NCBI GenBank assembly: GCA_033765345.1
Contig: JANRIC010000007.1
Span: 1-64,000, forward strand
Origin: JANRIC01 sp033765345
Lineage (GTDB): Bacteria > Bacteroidota > Bacteroidia > Cytophagales > Microscillaceae
Direction: 5' to 3'
Length of the DNA: 64,000 nt
The notes beneath the pieces were generated by a model. The model did not search any database, was not told the origin of the DNA, and worked only from the letters and a program-made list of their open reading frames with translations. Positions within the stretch are counted from its first letter, which is position 1, and every line of letters starts with the position of its first letter. Positions 15,547-24,438 of the stretch are shown piece by piece. The position numbers were made by a program, and so were the translations under genes.

Positions 15547-16380
15547 TTAAGATTTACGGAGGATATGAGGGGGTTTTTGTGAGATGTTTTTTTTCTCGTT
15601 TAAAAAGGCTTCTTTTTCGAGGTAGAATTGTTTCCAAGCTTTTTCCAGCTCGGTTTGTTGTTGTAAGAAAAGCTTTTTTTCCAGCTCAAAATTATCCAGG
15701 TCTTGCTGAAGTCTGACTTGGGTACTAATCAAAGTATTTTCTTCTTCTGTAAAATAGGCTTGTTGTTTGACCAAATCCTTTTTTTCATCTTCCAGTTTTT
15801 TTCTTTCATCTTCCAGTTGAGCAATTTCTTTACGAAGTTCTTCACGAAGCTGATGTAAATTAATTCTTTCGGCAATCATCATTTCTTTTTCAAAATCGAT
15901 GATTTCCTTTTGTCTTTGAAGAATAGAAGCTAGGCTAAGGGTGTCTTTTTGTTCGGTATCCAAAGAAGACTGTGCTAGAGGAGGCTCCATACGATGAGGA
16001 GGAGGGATGTTGAGGACTCGATCCATTTTTTCACGAAGATTCATCGCATTAAACGGTTTACGGATGGTATCCCGTACAAAAACAGCCAGTTCGGGGTTTG
16101 ATTCCAAGACGCTTGAAGCGGTGTGGGTCATCAGGATTAAAGGCAGTGTGTGATGATGGGTAAGGTCTTCCCAGAAGTTGGGATAAAGTTTTTCAGAATT
16201 CAGTACGGTGAGCCAATCAATGATAATCAGGTCTAGTTTTTTTTCTTTTTGAATTTGCAAAGCCATAGCAACACTGACGGCATTCATGATATTATAATGC
16301 GCAAAACCACTAATGTAAGAGAAAAAGTACTGGAGGTTATTTAAATCCTGGTCAGCGATTAAAATATTCTTGCTTGTCAT
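15547..16380 (-). CDS. Response-regulator receiver protein with coiled-coil tail
   Basis: Residues 1-122 form a receiver domain: acidic pair in ADQD (D10, D12), phospho-acceptor D55 in IIIDW, T85 in LMTHT, and K108 in RKPF. There is no DNA-binding or enzymatic output. Instead residues about 145-265 are a long, strongly charged coiled coil (heptads rich in E, K, Q, L, e.g. REELRKEIAQLEDERKKLED). Signalling would work through oligomerisation or partner binding. Its start touches the stop of the kinase gene with no gap, so the two are one signalling pair. Confidence 0.85.
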   Translation of the reverse strand: MTSKNILIADQDLNNLQYFFSYISGFAHYNIMNAVSVAMALQIQKEKKLDLIIIDWLTVLNSEKLYPNFWEDLTHHHTLPLILMTHTASSVLESNPELAVFVRDTIRKPFNAMNLREKMDRVLNIPPPHRMEPPLAQSSLDTEQKDTLSLASILQRQKEIIDFEKEMMIAERINLHQLREELRKEIAQLEDERKKLEDEKKDLVKQQAYFTEEENTLISTQVRLQQDLDNFELEKKLFLQQQTELEKAWKQFYLEKEAFLNEKKNISQKPPHILRKS

Positions 16381-18828
16381 TTACACGAGTTCCATCAGTT
16401 TATTGTATTTTTCTTCATCGAGACTAAAGATGGCATCTTTCATCAATTTAACCCAAAGGTTGACATTATCCTGGTCCTGTGCGGGTATCTGAGCTAATTT
16501 GGCGATCAGCAGGCTTGTTTCATAAATCTTAAACGTTGAGATTTCAGTCACAAAAGGTTTCAACAATGATTTTTCCGAAGCACTTAACTCAGGCATTACT
16601 TCTATATGGTTGGTAAAATGTTTGGCATCGGATTTAGCGGAGTGTTCCACTTTGGATTCAGGCAGCGAGAACACAAAGCTTGTACCATCTTGGGCTGAGG
16701 AAAGCACTTCAACGTGACCCTGATGTGCTTCAACAGCCATTTTTACGTAAGCCAGCCCTAATCCAGAGGGGCGAGCTTCTTCGGGGCTATATTTATTGAA
16801 TACAAAAGAAAGGGCATTGTTGGGTATTCTTTGTCCGTTGTCGTGGATGGAAACACTGATATAATTTTTCTGATTTTTTTTCTGTTGCCAGGCATCAAGG
16901 GTTATTTTACCTCCCGGAACGGTGTATTTGATGGCATTTTCAAGAAGGCATAAAAATACGCGCTCTATAATTTCTTCATCAAATTCGGCATAATGAAAGG
17001 GTTTGATGCGGTTTTGGGTGGTCAGACCTTTTTGTTTGATAATTTCGCTGAATTGATTGAGTGCATTTCTAGCAACTTTATAGACCGAATAATTATCTTT
17101 GTGGAGTATCATTTGATCTTTTTCAAGATTTTGAATATCCACAATACTGGCAATCATATTGAGGGCATATTTAGCCGATTGATTGATCATCAACGGGTTA
17201 ATTTTTTCTTCTTGGGAGTGCTCGATAATAGTTTTAAGAGGGGGTTTTACTTCCTCCTGGAGAATTTGCGTCAGGGCACTTTTTTCAAGCAAGGCATCAT
17301 CCAATTTATTGTAGCTTTCAGCCAATTCTACCTCTTTTTTGGTTGCGTGATCGTCTTTTTCACGCAGGATTACTTCTTGTCGGTTGATGCGATAGTGATA
17401 GGCATCTAGTTTTTTCTTCTGTTCAGCAATGAGTTTTTCACGATGATGCAAACGAATCAAAGAATAAGCTGTGGTTATGATCATTAAAACCAGGATCAGA
17501 CCTAACCACCAGTAATTATTTTTTAAATTTCCTAGAGTTTCCTGTGTATTTTGGCGAGGGTCGGTTTGTTTATGTTGGGTTTTTTTCTGCGTATCGAAAA
17601 TATCGAGTGTATCTTTTTCTAGTTCTCCATTGGCTTCGAGTTCTTCAATAATTTTGTCGCGGTCTTTTTCCAAAAAGTCACCTTCAAGGAGAGTTTCGTT
17701 ATTATTTTCCAAGCCGTTCCCTGCTTCGTCAATAGGGCTAGGAGCGGTATAGATACCCGAAGGATTGTTGGGTGTTGCTTCGGTATAATTTCCCTCTCGT
17801 ATAGAAACCACTTGATAATTAGCTGATTTCAGTTTTTGATGAATATCCTTGTAAGAACGATAGATTTTATCATATTCATCTGCCTTAAATTTATTATTAA
17901 TTTCGGCATTTCGTTTAGCCAGATACTCATAGCATAGCATGATGCCCTGCAAGGCTTTGTCTAACTCGATGCCATTATCCGGGAAATCATAATTTTTAGA
18001 AATTCGGTAGCATTCTCGATAATATTTTAAGGCAGACTCGTGTTCTTGTTTTTCATCGATATAGATAGCTCCGATTTGATTGAGTGTTTGAGCCATCAAA
18101 GGCTTATTGTTGGTAGTTTGGCCTAACTTATAAGCTTCCATAAAAGACAAAAGAGCCTTGTTTGGGTCTTTGGATTCCTGGTACTTTCTACCGATATTTT
18201 CTAGTAAAAGGCCTAAATCTTCCTTTAAATCCAAGTTTTTATAGATTTCAACGGCTTGAAAATATTTATTGAAGGCTTCTTCGTAGGTTTGGTTTTGTGT
18301 CAGAAACCAATCGCCTAATTTCACATAGGAGTCTGCCAAACGAGCTTGATTTTTGGCTTGTTCGGCGAGGGTTTTGGCTTTTGCCAGGAAATCATAAGCG
18401 GATTTGGGGTCTGAATCAATATGTATAAAACCCATTGCAATCAAAGAACGAAGCTCAAGATCTTGTAATGCATTAGATTTTGCTTTATTGAGTGCTTCTT
18501 TGAGAGATTCGAGGGCTTTATCTTTCTGTCTGGCAAAGAAAAATGCTTCACCCTGACTGATCAGAGAAAGAATAATTAATTCCTGACGGTTGCTTTCTTG
18601 AGATAATTGTAGTGCTTCTGATGAATAGGCAATTGCCTTATCAGGTGTTTTCTGCCGGAGTTTTTTAGAATAATCATTGAGCAGTTGAATTTTTCTGACA
18701 ATGTTATTTTCTGAATCAATCGCTTCGCGGTACTGTCGGACTACGAAGGCATTTTCTTGTGCATAGAGATTAAGACCTAAAAAACAAATAAAAGCCGGTA
18801 GAAAAAAGTATTTAATTAAGACTTTCAT
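16381..18828 (-). CDS. TPR sensor kinase with degenerate phospho-acceptor site
   Basis: The first ATG is 18828 (a TTG at 18843 also lies in frame). Layout, numbered from the TTG: signal peptide 6-28, TPR array about 60-340, low-complexity linker 350-440, one membrane segment 446-464, coiled coil 465-525, a HisKA-like helix pair 520-580, an HATPase domain 630-725, and a helical tail to 820. The N box (LLENAIKYT, 633-641), G1 (DNGQRI) and G2 (SGLGL) are present. At the H box the expected H-E-[IL]-[RK]-x-P-L reads EEVKPPL, so the acceptor His is Glu530. It is likely a pseudokinase that binds ATP or signals by shape. The receiver gene follows directly. Confidence 0.85.
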   Translation of the reverse strand: MKVLIKYFFLPAFICFLGLNLYAQENAFVVRQYREAIDSENNIVRKIQLLNDYSKKLRQKTPDKAIAYSSEALQLSQESNRQELIILSLISQGEAFFFARQKDKALESLKEALNKAKSNALQDLELRSLIAMGFIHIDSDPKSAYDFLAKAKTLAEQAKNQARLADSYVKLGDWFLTQNQTYEEAFNKYFQAVEIYKNLDLKEDLGLLLENIGRKYQESKDPNKALLSFMEAYKLGQTTNNKPLMAQTLNQIGAIYIDEKQEHESALKYYRECYRISKNYDFPDNGIELDKALQGIMLCYEYLAKRNAEINNKFKADEYDKIYRSYKDIHQKLKSANYQVVSIREGNYTEATPNNPSGIYTAPSPIDEAGNGLENNNETLLEGDFLEKDRDKIIEELEANGELEKDTLDIFDTQKKTQHKQTDPRQNTQETLGNLKNNYWWLGLILVLMIITTAYSLIRLHHREKLIAEQKKKLDAYHYRINRQEVILREKDDHATKKEVELAESYNKLDDALLEKSALTQILQEEVKPPLKTIIEHSQEEKINPLMINQSAKYALNMIASIVDIQNLEKDQMILHKDNYSVYKVARNALNQFSEIIKQKGLTTQNRIKPFHYAEFDEEIIERVFLCLLENAIKYTVPGGKITLDAWQQKKNQKNYISVSIHDNGQRIPNNALSFVFNKYSPEEARPSGLGLAYVKMAVEAHQGHVEVLSSAQDGTSFVFSLPESKVEHSAKSDAKHFTNHIEVMPELSASEKSLLKPFVTEISTFKIYETSLLIAKLAQIPAQDQDNVNLWVKLMKDAIFSLDEEKYNKLMELV

Positions 18829-18876
18829 TTTAGCTTTTATCAAGTTTATACCAAAATAGTAAACCCAATTTTATAG

Positions 18877-18884
18877 TAAATTTG
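18877..18884 (+). promoter_or_regulatory. Candidate -7 box
   Basis: TAAATTTG fits TAnnTTTG and lies 25 bp before the ATG at 18910, in the divergent gap with the kinase gene. No clear -33 box is seen. Confidence 0.35.
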
Positions 18885-18909
18885 TATCTAAAATTTTTAT
18901 AAATATACA

Positions 18910-19317
18910 ATGAATGTTAAAAATGTAATTATTGTTCTGTTTTTTATCTCAATATTGATTCCATTTTGTTTAATAAACTCCTTTTTTCCTTTTTATTATT
19001 ACGGGATGTTTGCAGAATCAATACAATATACCAATCAGCAGGAAAGCTTCGTAATTACTTACACAGGCAAATTTCAAGAAGAATATCCTTTTTCATCAAA
19101 CAGGATTGGTTTAAGCGAGGGTCATTTTAGTTATATTGTTCGAAGCTATTATTATCAGGATAGAATACAGCAACTTTTTAGCCAACTTCACCATATTTTA
19201 GAAAAAAATGAAAAAATATCTCGCTGGAAGCTCAAAAAAGTACATCATCAACCAGGGGGTGCAACTGTACTCATGGATCAAATTATTTGGAAACCGCAAG
19301 AACAAGCGAGGCAGTAG
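18910..19317 (+). CDS. Small membrane-anchored hypothetical protein (135 aa)
   Basis: Not recognised. The N-terminus is one hydrophobic segment (IIVLFFISILIPFCLINSFF, residues 6-25), then a tyrosine-rich part (YYYGMF, YSYYYQ-like) and a basic C-terminus. Such a layout suits an inner-membrane protein with a periplasmic domain. Its last 110 bp overlap the start of the following HTTM-like gene in another frame. An HTTM-type partner with a small membrane protein just upstream is a common arrangement, so they may form a complex. Confidence 0.6.
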   Translation: MNVKNVIIVLFFISILIPFCLINSFFPFYYYGMFAESIQYTNQQESFVITYTGKFQEEYPFSSNRIGLSEGHFSYIVRSYYYQDRIQQLFSQLHHILEKNEKISRWKLKKVHHQPGGATVLMDQIIWKPQEQARQ

Positions 19318-20428
19318 GAATCTTTTTGTATGTATTTTAGGAATTGTATGGGCTATTACGGTACTCGGTTATATTTTTTTTGTCAGAGAATGGGTTCGGG
19401 GAATATCAAGGAATCTTGCTCCTTACTGGTTTATCCAGTTAGTAGAAATCGTATATCCTCGCTTTAATACTGAAAAACACCGATTTCCGGCTGATTTTTT
19501 TCTGGAAAAAGCCGATCAGGTAATTCTACGGTTCAGCTTGTTGGCTCTGATAATCGGAGTGGGGTATTATTTGTATTATTTCAATAAGAACTTTGCAACA
19601 AAGCTGGGTGAATTTTGGAATCAAAAAATGGATAAATTACAAGTTGAGAGGCTTCGGATGATATACTCAGTGATTACATGTTATCTGGTATGGGATTGGA
19701 TTTTGATTCTAAATAAGCTGTCTCTTTTATCTGGGTTTTACGAACCCGTTTTTTTGCTGCGTTTATTAGGCTGGGGTTTTCCGCCGATGTATGTGTGTTT
19801 ATTGCTTTATGGGGGGCTGATTTTATCCCTTTTATTGCTTTTGAGTAATCGTTGGGTAGTTATTTCGGCTTCGGTTATTGCCTTTACTTTTATCATTATT
19901 CAGGGATATTTTTTTAGCTTTCATAAAATAGACCATACTTATGCCACTTATAATTATGCGGTATGTTGTATGCCTTTGCTCTTATATCAAAGACAGATTG
20001 CCCTAAAAAAAGGGCTGGATGTTGTGGCTGCCTGGCCTTTGTTACTGATTCGGATAGGTGTCGCAACAGCCTATTTGATGGCTGGCTTGGAAAAAATTTT
20101 GATTGGAAAAATAGCTTGGTTTTATCCCCAGACCCTTATTTTTTATCTCAATCAACACGAGAGTATACTTTATCACCTTGTAAGTCAATATCCTGTGTTA
20201 GCTACTGTACTTAGTATTTTGGTGGTAATATTTGAGATCAGTTTTGTGGGAATACTTTTTTTACCCAAATACAGTTTTTTTTTCCTAGCTTGCGGGTTTA
20301 TTTTTCACCTGAGCACCTACTTTTTCTTGGGGGTGGGTGGTCTTTTATCTCCCTGGATTTTAGTGTATGTATTTTATATTCCCTGGGAAAATATTTCTTT
20401 TCAATTTATACAAAAAAACAATGACTGA
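19208..20428 (+). CDS. HTTM-like multi-pass membrane protein
   Basis: This 406-residue protein has about nine hydrophobic segments. The block RIGVATAYLMAGLEKILIGK, then W and a following FYLNQHES, and later FEISFVGILFLP and FHLSTYFFLGVGG, resemble HTTM-domain proteins (relatives of vitamin K-dependent gamma-carboxylase and DoxX). The reaction is unknown. Start: the ATG at 19208 would overlap the upstream gene by 110 bp; a GTG at 19259 shortens the overlap, and the first membrane segment begins near 19320. Its stop overlaps the start of the dehydrogenase gene (ATGACTGA), which indicates translational coupling. Confidence 0.65.
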   Translation: MKKYLAGSSKKYIINQGVQLYSWIKLFGNRKNKRGSRNLFVCILGIVWAITVLGYIFFVREWVRGISRNLAPYWFIQLVEIVYPRFNTEKHRFPADFFLEKADQVILRFSLLALIIGVGYYLYYFNKNFATKLGEFWNQKMDKLQVERLRMIYSVITCYLVWDWILILNKLSLLSGFYEPVFLLRLLGWGFPPMYVCLLLYGGLILSLLLLLSNRWVVISASVIAFTFIIIQGYFFSFHKIDHTYATYNYAVCCMPLLLYQRQIALKKGLDVVAAWPLLLIRIGVATAYLMAGLEKILIGKIAWFYPQTLIFYLNQHESILYHLVSQYPVLATVLSILVVIFEISFVGILFLPKYSFFFLACGFIFHLSTYFFLGVGGLLSPWILVYVFYIPWENISFQFIQKNND

Positions 20429-21506
20429 AAAAATCTATACTGCTGAATATCTCCGAAATTTTACGGAAACAATCTTTCAAAAAATCGGCTTTTCGGCTTA
20501 TAATGCCCAAAGAGCTGCCCGTGTGCTGCTGGCAGCCGATCTCCGAGGAATCGACTCTCACGGGATTGCACGCCTCTACGGCTATGTAAAACAATGGGAA
20601 CTCCACAAACTCAACCCCAATCCGCAGCTTATCATTGAATATGAAACTCCCAGCACTGCCACACTAAACGGTGACCGGGGCTTGGGGCTGATCGTAGGTC
20701 AGGAAGCCATGCAAATTGCCATTCGGAAAGCCAAAGAAGTTGGTTCAGGTTGGGTAGCCGTCAAAAATTCGGGGCATTACGGCATTGCCGGTTATCATGC
20801 GATGATGGCCTTGGAGCACGACATGATCGGTATGTCTATGACCCACGCTTCTGCCCTGGTAGCTCCTACTTTTTCGTTGGAAAAGCTGCTGGGTACAAAT
20901 CCTATTGCGGTAGCAATTCCCGCTGATCAGGAAGAACCTTTTGTGGCTGATTTGGCTACTACAACTGTGGCTTACGGCAAATTGCAGATTTTGCAGCGGA
21001 AGGGTGAAAAAGCACCCCTAGGCTGGGCACAGGATGCGGAAGGAAAACCCACCGATAATCCTGCTGCTCCCAAAGAAGGCGGTGCCTTACTTCCTTTGGG
21101 GAGTAGTGCCGATATGGGCAGCTACAAGGGTTACTGCCTGGGAGCTGTGGTAGATATTTTTTCAGGAGTGCTTTCGGGGGCTAATTTTGGTCCTTGGGTG
21201 CCGCCTTTTGCCACGGCTGGTTCTACTTCTGAGCGTCAGCCTCCAGTTGGTGAAGGGACAGGGCACTTCTTCGGAGCGATGCGTATTGACGGCTTTCGCC
21301 CAGCCTCCGAATTCAAAAAGGACATGGATCTTTGGATTCAAACCTTTAAAAATGCGCCCGCAGTGGAAGGGAAGCGTGTACTCATCCCCGGCGAGCCTGA
21401 GATGATTGCCCAAAGAAAACGTGAGAAAGAAGGCATTCCTCTGATACCCAAACTGATAGAAGAGCTTCAAGAGCTGGCACAAAAGCTGGAAGTAAGCTTT
21501 GAATAA
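20421..21506 (+). CDS. Malate/L-lactate dehydrogenase family (Ldh2-type) oxidoreductase
   Basis: The ATG at 20421 (361 residues) starts MTEKIYTAEYLRNF. The family is NAD(P)-dependent 2-hydroxyacid dehydrogenases unrelated to classical MDH/LDH (YbiC, AllD, ComC). Marks are LLAADLRGIDSHGIARL, VAVKNSGHYGIAGYHAMMA (catalytic His region), MTHASALVAPT, LGTNPIAVAIP and SYKGYCLGAVVDIFSGVLSG. Length is normal. The substrate may be malate, sulfolactate, ureidoglycolate or lactate. It overlaps the membrane-protein gene upstream by 8 bp and so is co-translated, although no functional link is evident. Confidence 0.9.
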   Translation: MTEKIYTAEYLRNFTETIFQKIGFSAYNAQRAARVLLAADLRGIDSHGIARLYGYVKQWELHKLNPNPQLIIEYETPSTATLNGDRGLGLIVGQEAMQIAIRKAKEVGSGWVAVKNSGHYGIAGYHAMMALEHDMIGMSMTHASALVAPTFSLEKLLGTNPIAVAIPADQEEPFVADLATTTVAYGKLQILQRKGEKAPLGWAQDAEGKPTDNPAAPKEGGALLPLGSSADMGSYKGYCLGAVVDIFSGVLSGANFGPWVPPFATAGSTSERQPPVGEGTGHFFGAMRIDGFRPASEFKKDMDLWIQTFKNAPAVEGKRVLIPGEPEMIAQRKREKEGIPLIPKLIEELQELAQKLEVSFE

Positions 21507-21593
21507 AATTTAGTGAAAAGTATTTCTTTTTTACAAAATGATGTGTATCTTAAATGAAATTTAGATTGTGGTTTTTAAGAAATTCATGAAGAT

Positions 21594-22250
21594 ATGCATC
21601 ATTATTTGAGAATTACTTTAAAAATATCCAAAATGCTGATTATCGGCGGAGTACTTGTTTTTGCAACCGTTTTGATGTTGGATCGGCAAATCTCTAAATA
21701 TGCCGCCCCTTTTTTATTCAATCGCCCTGAAGAAGTACCTTATAATCAAGTGGGTTTGGTACTTGGTACGAGTAAATCTCTCAGTAACGGACAAGAAAAC
21801 CTCTACTTCAAATACCGTATGGATGCTGCAGCCGAGCTTTACAAAGCCGGAAAAATTGACTACATACTCGTAAGTGGTGACAATAGCCAGCTTTGCTACA
21901 ACGAACCCGTGGATATGCAAAAAGCTTTGCTCAAAAGAGGCGTACCCAAAGAAGCCATCGTACTTGACTATGCCGGATTTCGCACCCTGGATTCTGTAAT
22001 AAGGAGTAAAAAAGTATTCGGGCAACAAAGAATGACCATCATCTCGCAGGATTTCCACAATCGAAGAGCCATTTATATTGCCCAGTATCACGGCATCCAG
22101 GCCATCGGCTACAACGCCCGTGATGTCCATTTTTACAGCGGTTTCAAAACCCAATTCCGCGAAAAACTCGCTCGTGTGCAGGCTTTTATCGATCTCTACG
22201 TACTTGGTAAGCAGCCTAAGTTTTTGGGGGAACGGGTGAAGATTGGCTAA
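21594..22250 (+). CDS. sanA: SanA/YdcF-like DUF218 membrane protein
   Basis: This 218-residue protein has one N-terminal membrane segment (LIIGGVLVFATVLML, about 15-29) and a DUF218 domain. The run VGLVLGTSKSLSNGQEN, the ILVSGDN strand, YNEPVDMQKALLKRGVP, LDYAGFRTLDSVIRSKKVFG and IISQDFHNRRAIYIAQYHG is diagnostic of the SanA (vancomycin high-temperature exclusion) group. It is thought to act in envelope barrier function or polysaccharide precursor metabolism. It is a single gene, convergent with the Uma2 gene 41 bp away. Confidence 0.87.
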   Translation: MHHYLRITLKISKMLIIGGVLVFATVLMLDRQISKYAAPFLFNRPEEVPYNQVGLVLGTSKSLSNGQENLYFKYRMDAAAELYKAGKIDYILVSGDNSQLCYNEPVDMQKALLKRGVPKEAIVLDYAGFRTLDSVIRSKKVFGQQRMTIISQDFHNRRAIYIAQYHGIQAIGYNARDVHFYSGFKTQFREKLARVQAFIDLYVLGKQPKFLGERVKIG

Positions 22251-22291
22251 GGCTTGTTTATTTGCAGGTGCATTTCTAAACACAGACAATT

Positions 22292-22939
22292 TTAAAAATC
22301 AACCTCCTCATAAATTTCTTGAAGAGACAAAGACAACTCGATGCTTTGGAGGGTGAATCGATCTTCCAATTTTTTTAGGTTTTGGAGTTGCCAGGTATTT
22401 TCGGAAAGGCGTTGATAGACCATCACCTTGGGTTCATCTTGGGCAATCAATACATAAACTTGCAAAGTGGGAATACTTTGATAAGCCTCAAGCTTTTCGC
22501 TTTGGTCTTTGGCTTGAGTAGATTTGGAAAGCACTTCAAAAAGCACCAGAGGGTTTAGAATTCGGTGGTTTTCTCTGTGTTCAGCATCTTTTTGCACCAA
22601 TACAATATCAGGTTTATAGATTTTGCCGGTGGAGTCTACAAAAATATCTGTGGCTTGAGAATAGATGAAATAGTTTAAGCCTCGAGCCAATAGGCGAAGA
22701 TAAAAATGTAAATTAGAAACAATTCGATCGTGTTGTTGAGTAGGCATGGGAAAGGATAAATCTAGAGTATTTTGGTCAAAATCAGGACTCAGTACATAAG
22801 CTACCATTTCGGCATCTACGGGTTCGGTGCCTTGTACCGGAATAATCTGCCGATCAATGAATTCAAAAAGACCCATATCCTGCATACGCTCCTGAAAAAG
22901 TGCGAAGTCCTCAATGGTCAGTATTTTGTTTGCGATCAT
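22292..22939 (-). CDS. Uma2-family (DUF820) restriction-endonuclease-fold protein
   Basis: The 215-residue protein shows the Uma2 layout: LTIEDFALFQERM, HDRIVSNLHFYLRLLARG, then FVDSTGKIYKPDIVLVQKD (the PD of the PD-(D/E)xK core), NPLVLFEVLSKSTQAKDQSEK (E-V-L-S, the ExK-like strand) and YQSIPTLQVYVLI. The family is abundant in cyanobacteria and gliding Bacteroidetes; its role is unsettled despite the nuclease fold. Catalytic residues look intact. It is a single gene with no methylase or transposase nearby. Confidence 0.85.
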   Translation of the reverse strand: MIANKILTIEDFALFQERMQDMGLFEFIDRQIIPVQGTEPVDAEMVAYVLSPDFDQNTLDLSFPMPTQQHDRIVSNLHFYLRLLARGLNYFIYSQATDIFVDSTGKIYKPDIVLVQKDAEHRENHRILNPLVLFEVLSKSTQAKDQSEKLEAYQSIPTLQVYVLIAQDEPKVMVYQRLSENTWQLQNLKKLEDRFTLQSIELSLSLQEIYEEVDF

Positions 22940-23256
22940 AAGCTTGGAAATTTAAGCTAAGGTATGAAAAAAATCTCTATTATCAAGCGTGTAAAGAGCT
23001 ATGAGGTGGATTAGAGGGGGCTAGGGGCTGATTGGGTAAATATAATTAAAATTCAAATAAATAAACCGTTAGCGAAATCTATTATTTAGACATTTTCCTT
23101 AAGCCTCAAGTACTTCCTAGTCCATAGATTTGTTTTATTAAATTTCAGGATGTTATACTAAATTCCAAACTTGCATGAGCACTAGGAGGATTTGTGGGCG
23201 ATTCTAACAGGGTTAGCTGGCAATTGGGCACGACAAACTTAGTAAAAGCATAAAAA
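22940..23256. other. Intergenic region without recognisable gene
   Basis: This AT-rich spacer lies between the Uma2 gene start and the leu operon end. Apart from the hairpin terminator at its right edge I see no feature. Confidence 0.5.
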
Positions 23257-23289
23257 AAGGAGGTGCTATCTTCAAGATAGCACCTCCTT
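23251..23289 (-). terminator. Strong terminator of the leu operon
   Basis: A perfect 16-bp inverted repeat (AAGGAGGTGCTATCTT, 23257-23272, and AAGATAGCACCTCCTT, 23274-23289) is separated by a single C. On the minus strand it is followed by a T-run (complement of 23252-23258). It lies 36 bp after the leuB stop. The top strand also has TGTTTTT after the stem, so it may work in both directions. Confidence 0.88.
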
Positions 23290-23324
23290 GTGTTTTTCGT
23301 ACAGTTAGTAGTTAATAAGAAAAA

Positions 23325-24434
23325 TTATATTATTGTAATCGCACTGATGATCATATTTTTGGGATTCAGTTTGTTACGATCTTCGCCCTCGATGATAGCC
23401 GCCAGCAAATCGCCCAGCACCGAACAGGGGAAAAATTCTTTAGGGTTCAGGTCTTTGGTTACGAGTCCTTCCTCAATGGCTTCGGTGACGGTATCGCGCA
23501 CCAGTTTTGCTTCTGCGTGCATCCCAAAATGATCTAGCATCATCGCCGCCGAGAGGATGGCAGCCATAGGATTGGCAATATCCTGCCCGGCAGCTTGCGG
23601 ATAAGAACCGTGAATCGGCTCAAAGAGTGAATTGCCTGTGCCCACCGAAGCAGAAGGTAGCAAACCCATCGATCCGGTGATGGTACTTGCCTCGTCCGAA
23701 AGGATGTCGCCAAACATATTTTCAGTCAGAATTACATCAAATTGTCCGGGATTAAGGATCAATTGCATCGCAGCATTGTCCACAAACATACAATCCATTT
23801 CAATATCTGGGTATTCGGAGGCTAATTTGGCTACGGTATCGCGCCAAAGTCTGGATGTTTCTAGGACATTGGCTTTGTCTACCAGGGTCAGTTTACGGCG
23901 GCGCAGGCCAGCTGCCTCGAAGGCAAGGCGGGCAATCCGCTCGATTTCCATTCTTGAATACACACAGAGGTCAGAAGCCTGATCCTGATCTCTTTTTTTC
24001 TCTCCGAAATAAATACCTCCGGTGAGTTCGCGGTAGATCACAAAATCTACGCCTTGAGTGATATGGGCTTTCAGCGGTGAAATCTCAGCCAGAGAAGCGT
24101 AAGTAGTTACTGGGCGGATGTTGGCAAAAAGCCCAAGTTGTTTGCGAAGCCCCAAAATTGCCTGTTCGGGGCGTACTTTGGCATTGGGGTCATTGTCGAA
24201 GCGGGGATGACCAATCGCCCCAAAAAGGACGGCATCGGCTTCCATACAAGTTTGTAAGGTGCTTTCGGGCAATGGATTACCGGTTTTGTCGATGGCCATA
24301 GCACCCACATCGGCGTATTGGTACACAAATTCGTGGTTAAACCTACGAGCGATGCTGTTGAGTACTTTGATACTTTGGGCGATTACTTCGGGGCCGATGC
24401 CATCTCCGGGCAATACGGCAATTTTTTTCTTCAT
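23325..24434 (-). CDS. leuB: 3-isopropylmalate dehydrogenase
   Basis: This 369-residue enzyme has IAVLPGDGIGPEVIAQSI, DAVLFGAIGHP, the substrate helix ILGLRKQLGLFANIRPV, DFVIYRELTGGIYFG (Tyr of the active site), VDKANVLETSRLWR, and DVILTENMFGDILSDEAS (metal aspartates), ending with EPIHGSYPQAAGQDIANP. It performs oxidative decarboxylation of 3-isopropylmalate to 2-ketoisocaproate precursor with NAD. Ser/Arg residues of the LeuB rather than isocitrate dehydrogenase type fit the context. It is the last gene of leuA-C-D-B, 4 bp after leuD, and ends at the terminator. Confidence 0.96.
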   Translation of the reverse strand: MKKKIAVLPGDGIGPEVIAQSIKVLNSIARRFNHEFVYQYADVGAMAIDKTGNPLPESTLQTCMEADAVLFGAIGHPRFDNDPNAKVRPEQAILGLRKQLGLFANIRPVTTYASLAEISPLKAHITQGVDFVIYRELTGGIYFGEKKRDQDQASDLCVYSRMEIERIARLAFEAAGLRRRKLTLVDKANVLETSRLWRDTVAKLASEYPDIEMDCMFVDNAAMQLILNPGQFDVILTENMFGDILSDEASTITGSMGLLPSASVGTGNSLFEPIHGSYPQAAGQDIANPMAAILSAAMMLDHFGMHAEAKLVRDTVTEAIEEGLVTKDLNPKEFFPCSVLGDLLAAIIEGEDRNKLNPKNMIISAITII

Positions 24435-24438
24435 ATTT

